From: an uncultured Clostridia bacterium
GTDB taxonomy: Bacteria; Bacillota; Clostridia; Christensenellales; Borkfalkiaceae
DNA length: 6,753 nt
Assembly (NCBI GenBank): GCA_947174955.1
Contig: CAMWKX010000071.1
Span: 1-6,753, forward strand
Reading direction: 5' to 3'
Positions 1 to 5,674 of this stretch are shown piece after piece. Below the pieces are notes generated by a model that was not told where the DNA came from, searched no databases, and saw nothing but the letters and a program-made list of their open reading frames with translations. Made by a program: the position numbers and the translations under genes. Position 1 is the first letter of the stretch; the number at the start of each line of letters is the position of its first letter.

Positions 1-1827
1 GTCTGCACCGCGGCAAACGTGATAAAGCTTTCCGTGGAAAAGAAGCAGGCTCTTTTGGAGGCGGACAAGCTTGCCGCCAAATTCGACCTTTTAATCCGCT
101 ATTTAAACGACGAATTGGAGATAACCAAGCTCGAAAAAAAGATTAACGCAACGGTTAAACGCAACATAGAGAAGGGGCAAAAGGATTTTTATCTGCGCGA
201 GCAGCTCAAAGCCATACACACCGAACTGGGCGACGACGAGAACGAAAAGATAGAACTCGAAGAGAAAATCAAGGCAAAGGGTATGCCCGAAGAGGTCGAA
301 GAAAAGGCTCTAAAAGAGCTTTCGCGTATGTCGCGTATGCAGACCTCCTCGCCCGATTACAACGTTATCCGCAATTATATCGACTGGCTTCTGGATTTGG
401 AGTGGAGCAACGCTACCACCGACACCGAAAAGCTTTCGGACGCGGTTGAAATTTTAAACGCCGACCACTACGGTCTGGAAAAAATCAAGGAAAGAATAAC
501 CGAATACCTGGCGGTATTAAAGCTTACGGGCGGTATGAACGCGCCCATTTTATGCTTCGTGGGTCCTCCGGGTGTGGGCAAAACGTCGGTTGCAACCTCA
601 GTTGCGAGAGCTCTGGGCAGAAAGTTCGTGCGTATGAGCTTGGGCGGTGTGCGCGACGAGGCGGAAATACGCGGTCACAGAAAGACGTACGTCGGCGCAA
701 TGCCGGGGCGCATCATCACCGCGATGAAGAACGCGGGCTCTATTAACCCTGTGTTCCTTCTGGACGAGATTGACAAGCTCTCGTCGGACAGCGTGCACGG
801 CGACCCGTCGAGCGCGCTTCTGGAAGTACTCGACCCCGCGCAGAACTCGACCTTCCGCGACAGATACCTGGAAGTGCCTTACGACCTGTCCAGGGTGCTG
901 TTCATAACGACGGCTAACGACCTTTCGACTATTCCCGCGCCCCTTTTGGACAGGATGGAAATAATTCAGCTTTCCGGCTACACCTCCGAGGAAAAGCGTG
1001 AGATTGCAAAGCGCTACCTCGTGCCCAAAAAGATTGCCGCGAACGGACTCGAAGAGGGTGAAATTACCTTTACAGACGGAGCAATCGACGCCGTTGCCGA
1101 CGGCTACACCCGCGAGGCTGGCGTGCGCTCTCTGGAGAGGCAGATAGACGGCGTGTGCCGTAAAATTGCCGTAAAGAAGGCTAACGGCGAGAAATTTAAG
1201 AGTAAAATAAAGGCGGAAGATATTGCCGAGTATCTCGGCGCTGCACGCTTTGAACGCGGCGACGAAATGCCTAAAAGCAACCTTGTCGGCGCGGCTTGCG
1301 GACTTGCCTGGACGTCGGTCGGCGGCACAACGCTGACAATCGAGGTGTCGGCAATGCAGGGCAAGGGCGATATACTGTTGACTGGCAAGCTTGGCGACGT
1401 AATGAAGGAGAGCGCCCGCGCGGCAATCAGCTATATCCGCTCGAACGCTTCCGACTACGGCTTGACCGACGAGCAGTTTTCAACCACCGATATTCACGTG
1501 CACGTGCCCGAGGGCGCAACCCCCAAGGACGGACCGAGCGCGGGCATAACAATGGCTACGGCTATTTTGTCGGCGTTCACCAAAAAACCCGTGCGCCGCG
1601 ACATTGCGATGACGGGTGAAATCACCCTGCGCGGCAGAGTGTTGCCCATAGGCGGATTAAAGGAAAAATCGCTTGCCGCCTACCGCATAGGCGTCAAGGA
1701 CGTAATCATACCGCAGGGCAATTTAAAGGACCTCGAAGAGGTGCCCGAAGTGGTAAAAGAGAGCGTGCATTTTATCCCCGTCGAGAGCGTCGGCGACGTG
1801 TTCAAAAACGCGATAATCGGCATATAG
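1..1827 (+). CDS. lon: ATP-dependent protease LonA, 5'-truncated by the window edge
   Basis: Cytosolic AAA+ serine protease that unfolds and degrades damaged and regulatory proteins. The frame is open from base 1, so the start lies upstream. 608 codons are present, and aligning the catalytic Ser with E. coli Lon (784 aa, S679) suggests about 165 N-terminal residues, most of the substrate-binding LON domain, are missing. Visible in order: the end of the N-terminal coiled-coil region (FYLREQLKAIHTELG), Walker A GPPGVGKTS at 562-588, Walker B FLLDEIDKL at 754-780, the sensor-like segment FITTAND, and the C-terminal protease domain with catalytic Ser in PKDGPSAG (codon 1537) and catalytic Lys in GLKEKS (codon 1666). 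The Ser-Lys spacing of 43 residues equals that of E. coli S679/K722. All catalytic motifs are intact. It is the first visible gene of a cluster ending with ysxC and an SDR gene; lonA-ysxC adjacency is known in Bacillus. No upstream control region is visible. Confidence 0.98.
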   Translation, partial: VCTAANVIKLSVEKKQALLEADKLAAKFDLLIRYLNDELEITKLEKKINATVKRNIEKGQKDFYLREQLKAIHTELGDDENEKIELEEKIKAKGMPEEVEEKALKELSRMSRMQTSSPDYNVIRNYIDWLLDLEWSNATTDTEKLSDAVEILNADHYGLEKIKERITEYLAVLKLTGGMNAPILCFVGPPGVGKTSVATSVARALGRKFVRMSLGGVRDEAEIRGHRKTYVGAMPGRIITAMKNAGSINPVFLLDEIDKLSSDSVHGDPSSALLEVLDPAQNSTFRDRYLEVPYDLSRVLFITTANDLSTIPAPLLDRMEIIQLSGYTSEEKREIAKRYLVPKKIAANGLEEGEITFTDGAIDAVADGYTREAGVRSLERQIDGVCRKIAVKKANGEKFKSKIKAEDIAEYLGAARFERGDEMPKSNLVGAACGLAWTSVGGTTLTIEVSAMQGKGDILLTGKLGDVMKESARAAISYIRSNASDYGLTDEQFSTTDIHVHVPEGATPKDGPSAGITMATAILSAFTKKPVRRDIAMTGEITLRGRVLPIGGLKEKSLAAYRIGVKDVIIPQGNLKDLEEVPEVVKESVHFIPVESVGDVFKNAIIGI

Positions 1828-1829
1828 TC

Positions 1830-1835
1830 GGGGGT
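1830..1835 (+). promoter_or_regulatory. Ribosome binding site supporting a TTG start
   Basis: The G-rich run GGGGGT lies 5 bases before TTG at 1841, just after the lon stop codon (1825-1827). It supports the non-ATG start of the next gene. The first in-frame ATG lies 42 codons further in and would delete the first membrane helix. Confidence 0.55.
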
Positions 1836-1840
1836 CTAAC

Positions 1841-2275
1841 TTGAAAAATCTTTTAAAACACTGGCAGTTTTGGCTCGCTGTTTTTATAATAATATTGGGC
1901 ATCGGCATTTTCTCGTTTGCGATATATTATACGGTAACGGACCAGGCAAAGCTTAAAGGTTATAACGAAATGACGGCGGTGGTTGTCGGCTATGAAGAGA
2001 GAAAGTCGTTCAGCGACAACCGCACCAAAATTACATACGCCGAAGTTGTTGAATACAGTGTAAACGGAGTTACTTACAAGGCGGCAAACAGTGCGTCATC
2101 AACTTCGCCGAAAGAGCTCGGCACGATTATGAAAATAGCAATTAAACCCGATGACCCGTCGGATTGTATTTTTGTAAACAGTCAGAAATGGTCGTACGTT
2201 TTTTTGTTTGTGTTCGGGGCGGCTATAATAGTTTTCGGCAGTATTTTTATGAATTATCTTGTAAAAAATTTGTAA
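1841..2275 (+). CDS. Small two-helix membrane protein, DUF3592-like
   Basis: The predicted product has 144 residues and starts at TTG. A hydrophobic helix spans about residues 9-31 (FWLAVFIIILGIGIFSF) and a second about 117-139. Between them lies a soluble domain of roughly 85 residues containing MTAVVVGYEE, VVEYSVNGVTYKA, a Ser/Thr-rich stretch (SASSTSPKELG) and IKPDDPSDCIF. This layout, with a 'V.Y.VNG..Y' strand pair followed by a 'G..v.I...P.dP' strand flanked by helices, resembles the DUF3592 family, whose function is unknown. The soluble domain probably faces outside, with both termini cytoplasmic, but topology is inferred. The gene sits 13 bases after lon and 12 before ysxC, so it is probably co-transcribed. 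It reads visibly more AT-rich than its neighbours, which could mean later insertion into the lon-ysxC pair or simply membrane-protein codon content. Confidence 0.82.
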   Translation: MKNLLKHWQFWLAVFIIILGIGIFSFAIYYTVTDQAKLKGYNEMTAVVVGYEERKSFSDNRTKITYAEVVEYSVNGVTYKAANSASSTSPKELGTIMKIAIKPDDPSDCIFVNSQKWSYVFLFVFGAAIIVFGSIFMNYLVKNL

Positions 2276-2287
2276 ACGGAAAAGATT

Positions 2288-2878
2288 ATGAATACATATT
2301 CCAAAGCAAAATTCATAACGAGCGCGGCGACGAAAGAACAGTTTATCACCACCGATAAACCGATAATCGCCGTGTGCGGAAAGTCCAACGTGGGCAAGAG
2401 CTCGTTTATAAATATGCTTGCAAATCAGGGAAAGCTCGCCAAGGTTTCAAGCGAGCCGGGGCGCACGCGCCTTGTCAACTACTTCGACTTCGGAGAGTTT
2501 ATTCTCGCCGACCTTCCGGGCTACGGCTATGCCAAGGTATCCAAGAGCGAAAAGGAAAAGTGGGCAAAGCTTTTAGACGACTTTTTTGCCGAAGGTTGCA
2601 CGCCTGCGCACGTGTTCGCGCTTTGCGATATCCGCCACGAGCCGACCGAGAACGACAAGGTGATGGTAAACTTTCTGTATCAGCGCGTAATACCGTTTAC
2701 GGTGGTTGCAACCAAGGCGGACAAGCTTTCGCGCGCGCAACTTCAAAAGGCTATGACAGCCCTTTCGACGGCGTATACCTGCGGGCGTGACGCCATTATC
2801 GCCACTTCCGCGCAGACGCGCTACGGACTTGAAAGGGTAATCGAAGAGATAAACAAAATTATTGAAAGAAATAAATAA
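2288..2878 (+). CDS. ysxC: Ribosome biogenesis GTPase YsxC (EngB/YihA)
   Basis: TRAFAC-class GTPase of the EngB family, needed for assembly of the large ribosomal subunit and essential in several bacteria. At 196 residues it has the family's usual length. The G motifs are complete: G1 GKSNVGKSS (31-39), a G2 region with PGRT (57-60), G3 DLPGYGYAK (75-83), G4 TKADK (142-146) and G5 TSAQ (173-176). The family signature DIRHEPTENDK lies at 114-124. ATG at 2288 is preceded by a modest purine-rich site (GGAAAAG), and the N-terminus matches the usual family start a few residues before the first strand. The gene is 12 bases after the DUF3592-like gene and 14 before the SDR gene. Adjacency to lon is known from B. 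subtilis (lonA-ysxC), here with one gene inserted. Confidence 0.97.
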   Translation: MNTYSKAKFITSAATKEQFITTDKPIIAVCGKSNVGKSSFINMLANQGKLAKVSSEPGRTRLVNYFDFGEFILADLPGYGYAKVSKSEKEKWAKLLDDFFAEGCTPAHVFALCDIRHEPTENDKVMVNFLYQRVIPFTVVATKADKLSRAQLQKAMTALSTAYTCGRDAIIATSAQTRYGLERVIEEINKIIERNK

Positions 2879-2892
2879 AAAGGGGATATATT

Positions 2893-3693
2893 ATGGGATT
2901 TTTAACCGGTAAAACAGCTATTATTACGGGTGCGGGCTTTGCCGCTTTAAGCGACGGACGCTGCGGCTCGATAGGCTACGGCATTGCCACGGCTTACGCG
3001 AAAGAGGGCGCAAACCTCGTAATCACGGGCAGAAACGTCAAGAAGTTGGAGGACGCCAAAAAGGCGCTCGAAGGCGAATACGGCATAAAGGTTCTCGCCG
3101 TTGCCGCCGACGTCAACGCGGGCGCGGACAATCTTGCGGTAGTCGAGGGCGTTGTAAAGAAGGCGGTGGAAGAGTTCGGGCATATCGACGTGCTCATCAA
3201 CAACGCGCAGGCTTCGGCTTCGGGCGTGCCTCTCGCCGACCACACCACCGAGCAGTTCGACCTGGCGGTATACAGCGGTCTGTACGCAACCTTCTACTAT
3301 ATGAAGGCTTGCTATCCCTACCTCAAAGAGAGCAAGGGTTCGGTCATCAATTTTGCGAGCGGCGCGGGGCTTTTCGGCAACTACGGACAGTGCGCGTACG
3401 CGGCGGCGAAAGAGGGTATCCGCGGGCTTTCGCGCGTGGCGGCGACCGAGTGGGGCAAAGACGGCATAAACGTCAACGTTGTCTGCCCCATTGCGTGGAC
3501 GGCACAGCTTGAACAGTTTGAAAAGAATTACCCCGACGCGTTCAAGGCGAACGTAAAGATGCCGCCTATGGGTCACTACGGCGACCCCGAAAAGGAAATC
3601 GGCAGAGTATGCGTTCAGCTTGCCAATCCAGATTTCAAGTACCTGACGGGTGAAACGCTCACGTTGGAAGGCGGTATGGGTTTAAGACCGTAA
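2893..3693 (+). CDS. Short-chain dehydrogenase/reductase with atypical cofactor loop
   Basis: The product has 266 residues and is a Rossmann-fold NAD(P)-dependent oxidoreductase of the SDR superfamily; the substrate is not identifiable. The cofactor motif is split: TGAG (12-15) is followed by an insertion before SIGYGIA (26-32), about nine residues longer than the classical TGxxxGIG. SIGYGIA recalls the SIAxGIA of enoyl-ACP reductases, but the rest looks like a classical SDR. Arg47 after strand 2 (ITGRN) suggests NADP(H). NNAQ (103-106) replaces NNAG. Catalytic Ser156, Tyr169 and Lys173 (YAAAK) are present with normal spacing. The position of the fourth tetrad residue, Asn, appears to be Gly129 (FDLAVYSGLYATF). 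The C-terminal LTGETLTLEGGMG is typical. A good site (AAGGGG, 2880-2885) precedes ATG at 2893. It is the last gene of the lon-ysxC cluster, followed directly by a terminator. Confidence 0.93.
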   Translation: MGFLTGKTAIITGAGFAALSDGRCGSIGYGIATAYAKEGANLVITGRNVKKLEDAKKALEGEYGIKVLAVAADVNAGADNLAVVEGVVKKAVEEFGHIDVLINNAQASASGVPLADHTTEQFDLAVYSGLYATFYYMKACYPYLKESKGSVINFASGAGLFGNYGQCAYAAAKEGIRGLSRVAATEWGKDGINVNVVCPIAWTAQLEQFEKNYPDAFKANVKMPPMGHYGDPEKEIGRVCVQLANPDFKYLTGETLTLEGGMGLRP

Positions 3694-3707
3694 AACACAA
3701 TAATAAA

Positions 3708-3740
3708 GGCGGCTGCCGAACGGCAGCCGCCTCTTTTTTT
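3708..3740. terminator. Shared, probably bidirectional intrinsic terminator
   Basis: A perfect 11-bp stem (GGCGGCTGCCG at 3708-3718 with CGGCAGCCGCC at 3721-3731) has a tiny loop centred on AA. Plus-strand transcripts from the SDR gene then meet TC and seven T (3734-3740). Read from the other strand, the same stem follows the citrate synthase stop and is trailed by TTTATTATT, a weaker U-rich tract, so it probably ends both units. The plus-strand T-run overlaps the citrate synthase stop codon (3739-3741). Confidence 0.93.
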
Positions 3741-5115
3741 ATTTTCTGTCTTTGAGGGGTACGTACTCTCGCGCAGGTTGTACGCACTGGTATGCGGGGC
3801 GGATAATCTTGCCGCCGTTGGTCAGTTCTTCTATGCGGTGCGCCGACCATCCCGCAATTCTCGCAATGGCGAACAGCGGAGTGTAAAGGCTCTGCGGCAG
3901 ATTGAGCATAGAATAAACAAATCCCGAATAGAAGTCCACGTTGGGCGTTACGGGCTTGTGTATGTGCTTCTGCTCGGCAATCATTTTGCCCGCGGTGTCC
4001 GCAACCGAATTGTATAGTTCGAATTCTTTTTCCCTGCCCTTTTCGATTGCAAGTCTGCCCGCATACTCCTTTAAAACTTCCATACGGGGGTCGGACAGCG
4101 TGTAGACCGCGTGCCCCATACCGTAAATAAGCCCCGTTCTGTCAAACGCCTTCTTGTCCAAAAGCTTTTGTACGTACTCGGTTACGCTGGGCTGCGACCA
4201 GTCGGATAAGTTTTCCTTAATGTTCTCGAACATCTGGCAAACCATAAGGTTCGCGCCGCCGTGCAGGGGACCTTTCAGCGAGCCGAGCGACGCGGCAACC
4301 GACGAATAGGTGTCCGTGCCCGTCGACGTTGAAAGGTGTGTGGTAAAGGTGGACGCGTTGCCGCCGCCGTGGTCTGCGTGTAAAATCAGGCAGATGTCTA
4401 AAACCTTCGCTTCCAGATCGGTGAATTCGTTGTCCTTGCGCAAAATGTGCAGAACGTTTTGCGCAGTCGAGTACTCGGCGACGGGCTTGTGTATGTACAT
4501 ACTTCCGTCGTTGGTATTGTAATATTTATACACGCGGTGGGAGTACGCCGCAATCATAGGGAACTCCGCAATTAGTTGCAGACTCTGCCTGAGGACGTTG
4601 CTGACCATAACGTTGTCGGGGTCGGGGTCGTAGCTGTAAAGGTTGAGAACGCAGCGCGCAAGCATATTCATCATATCCTTGCAGGGCTGTTTCATTATTA
4701 CGTCGCGCACGAAGTTTCTCGGCAACACCCTGAAATCGGCAAGCATATTCTTAAAGTATTCGAGCTCGTCCGCAGAAGGTAGTTGCCCGAACAGCAGAAG
4801 ATAGACCGTCTCTTCGAAGCCGAAGCGGTTTTCCTTTTCGCAGTTGGCAATAAGCTCCTTGACGTCGTAACCGCGGTACCGAAGAATTCCGGGGATAGGC
4901 GTGCGCACGCCGTTGATATTTTCCCAGCTCGTCACTTCGCTTATCTCGGTAAGACCGCAGAGTACGCCCTTGCCGTTCTTGTCGCGCAGGCCGCGCTTGA
5001 CGTCGTACTTATCGTACAGCTCGATGGGAATATCGTCGATTTCCTTAATCTGCTTTGCCAGGCGCGAAATCGTGTGCGCATATTTAACTATAAGATTGAT
5101 TTCATTAAAATCCAT
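3739..5115 (-). CDS. gltA: Citrate synthase (citrate/2-methylcitrate synthase family)
   Basis: Condenses acetyl-CoA with oxaloacetate to citrate, the entry step of the TCA cycle or, in many anaerobes, of the oxidative branch towards 2-oxoglutarate and glutamate. The product has 458 residues. The catalytic triad is clear: His285 in GPLHGGAN, His335 in GMGHAVY and Asp394 in PNVDFYSG, matching pig enzyme His274, His320 and Asp375. The signature HADHGGGNASTFTTHL lies at 246-261. It is longer than Bacillus CitZ (about 370 aa), mostly through an N-terminal segment of about 55 residues before GLTEISEV that looks helical and does not resemble the E. coli NADH-binding N-terminal domain. ATG at 5115 has a weak purine-rich site (GAGAAAG), but a strong promoter lies close upstream. 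It stands alone, convergent with the SDR gene and divergent from the sigma operon. 2-Methylcitrate synthase activity cannot be excluded. Confidence 0.96.
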   Translation of the reverse strand: MDFNEINLIVKYAHTISRLAKQIKEIDDIPIELYDKYDVKRGLRDKNGKGVLCGLTEISEVTSWENINGVRTPIPGILRYRGYDVKELIANCEKENRFGFEETVYLLLFGQLPSADELEYFKNMLADFRVLPRNFVRDVIMKQPCKDMMNMLARCVLNLYSYDPDPDNVMVSNVLRQSLQLIAEFPMIAAYSHRVYKYYNTNDGSMYIHKPVAEYSTAQNVLHILRKDNEFTDLEAKVLDICLILHADHGGGNASTFTTHLSTSTGTDTYSSVAASLGSLKGPLHGGANLMVCQMFENIKENLSDWSQPSVTEYVQKLLDKKAFDRTGLIYGMGHAVYTLSDPRMEVLKEYAGRLAIEKGREKEFELYNSVADTAGKMIAEQKHIHKPVTPNVDFYSGFVYSMLNLPQSLYTPLFAIARIAGWSAHRIEELTNGGKIIRPAYQCVQPAREYVPLKDRK

Positions 5116-5140
5116 AACTTTCTCGCTAATTCTTTTATAA

Positions 5141-5170
5141 ATTTTAACACAATGGACGGCGCGTTGTCAA
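5141..5170 (-). promoter_or_regulatory. Sigma-A-type promoter of citrate synthase
   Basis: On the minus strand, a perfect -35 TTGACA (complement of 5165-5170) is followed after 18 bases by TAAAAT (complement of 5141-5146), a 5 of 6 match to TATAAT. A TG one base upstream of it makes an extended -10. Transcription should start near 5134, leaving a leader of only about 18 bases before the ATG at 5115. Confidence 0.83.
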
Positions 5171-5174
5171 CGCG
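5160..5174. repeat. Perfect inverted repeat over the -35 box, candidate operator
   Basis: CGCGTTG-T-CAACGCG is a perfect 7-bp inverted repeat around one central base. It fully covers the -35 hexamer of the citrate synthase promoter (5165-5170). Its position would let a dimeric repressor block RNA polymerase. It matches neither the catabolite-control cre consensus nor the CcpC-type ATAA-N7-TTAT site. The regulator is unknown. Confidence 0.5.
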
Positions 5175-5269
5175 TTTACGGTGAACAGCGGCTGAAAGTG
5201 GAGTGAAAAATGTATATTCTTGCAAAGCGGCGCATAAATTTGCATTTAAAACTGCTATATACCGCACGG

Positions 5270-5298
5270 TTGACAAATTACGGCGGGTATTTTAAAAT
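5270..5298 (+). promoter_or_regulatory. Sigma-A-type promoter of the sigma-factor operon
   Basis: A perfect -35 TTGACA (5270-5275), a 17-base spacer and TAAAAT (5293-5298, 5 of 6 match) form a strong housekeeping promoter. The start should lie near 5305, giving a leader of about 64 bases. The spacer contains GGGTAT at 5285-5290, the -10 consensus of SigB promoters. Confidence 0.85.
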
Positions 5299-5311
5299 AT
5301 GGTAAATAAGT

Positions 5312-5338
5312 TTTATAAAGGTTAAAAGCGTTTATAAA
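5312..5338 (+). repeat. Two TTTATAAA palindromes in the operon leader
   Basis: The 8-base palindrome TTTATAAA occurs at 5312-5319 and 5331-5338, 19 bases apart start to start, inside the predicted leader. A third copy lies at 5134-5141, at the predicted start of citrate synthase transcription. The surroundings are AT-rich, so chance is a real explanation. Confidence 0.3.
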
Positions 5339-5354
5339 TTAAGTACACCCATTT

Positions 5355-5359
5355 AGGAG
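5355..5359 (+). promoter_or_regulatory. Strong ribosome binding site of the STAS gene
   Basis: AGGAG, continuing as AGGAGAG, stands 9 bases before ATG at 5369. It is the clearest Shine-Dalgarno site of the window and fixes the start of the first gene of the operon. Confidence 0.85.
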
Positions 5360-5368
5360 AGTAAAATT

Positions 5369-5674
5369 ATGCAGCAGGTAAAACTGGTTTCCGCCGAAGA
5401 CAAGCTTGTCATCGCGCTTCTGGGCGAGATTGACAGTGCGACGAGCGAGGATTTTTACGTTGAAGTTTCGGCAATGTATTCAAACGATAAAAAGGACGTA
5501 GTGTTCGACTGCACCGCGCTCGAATTTATCGACAGTACCACGCTCGGCACTTTCGTGAAAATATTTAAACAGCTCAAAGCCGACGGAAACAGGCTTATAT
5601 TGAGCAATATGCGCCCGAGAATTAAAAAACTGTTCGAAATCTGCGCGCTTGACAGAATTATGGAGTTCGAATAA
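5369..5674 (+). CDS. STAS-domain anti-sigma factor antagonist (RsbV/SpoIIAA-like)
   Basis: The product has 101 residues and is a single STAS domain. In this family the unphosphorylated protein binds the anti-sigma factor and frees the sigma factor; phosphorylation of one Ser switches it off. GEID (19-22) matches GELD of SpoIIAA. DSTTLG (55-60) is the phosphorylation motif, with Ser56 at the position of RsbV Ser56 and SpoIIAA Ser58. The usual form is DS(S/T)GLG, so Thr58 replaces a normally conserved Gly. The C-terminal RPRIKKLFEICALDRIMEF matches AVKRLFDMSGLFKIIRF of SpoIIAA. Length is close to RsbV (109) and SpoIIAA (117). It is the first gene of a three-gene operon; its stop overlaps the next ATG by one base (TAATG). 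The sequence alone does not decide between the stress (RsbV) and sporulation (SpoIIAA) branches. Confidence 0.93.
   Translation: MQQVKLVSAEDKLVIALLGEIDSATSEDFYVEVSAMYSNDKKDVVFDCTALEFIDSTTLGTFVKIFKQLKADGNRLILSNMRPRIKKLFEICALDRIMEFE

Noticed and set aside
19..21. GTG at base 19 as start of lon
   Set aside because: The frame is open through base 1, and starting here would lose the LON substrate-binding domain; the gene is simply cut by the window edge.
2947..3576. Open frame of 209 codons on the minus strand opposite the SDR gene
   Set aside because: The plus-strand frame encodes a clear SDR with catalytic residues. The antisense product is Arg/Val-rich, has no recognisable motif, and reflects GC-rich third positions of the real gene.
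5163..5180. Possible catabolite-control (cre) site at the citrate synthase promoter
   Set aside because: The minus-strand sequence GTAAACGCGTTGAC shares the central CG but misses several fixed cre positions, so the palindrome is better described as an operator of unknown specificity.
4783..5184. Open frame of 133 codons on the plus strand opposite citrate synthase
   Set aside because: It lies almost wholly inside the citrate synthase gene on the other strand, has no recognisable domain and runs over the minus-strand promoter.
5088..5276. 62-codon minus-strand ORF overlapping the start of citrate synthase
   Set aside because: It spans the citrate synthase promoter and runs into the gene in another frame; no motif and no ribosome binding site of note.
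5210..5305. 31-codon plus-strand ORF (MYILAKRR...) with GGAG 6 bases before its ATG, possible leader peptide
   Set aside because: No promoter is visible upstream, and it runs through the -35 and -10 boxes of the sigma-operon promoter and stops at the predicted transcription start, so the operon mRNA would not contain it.
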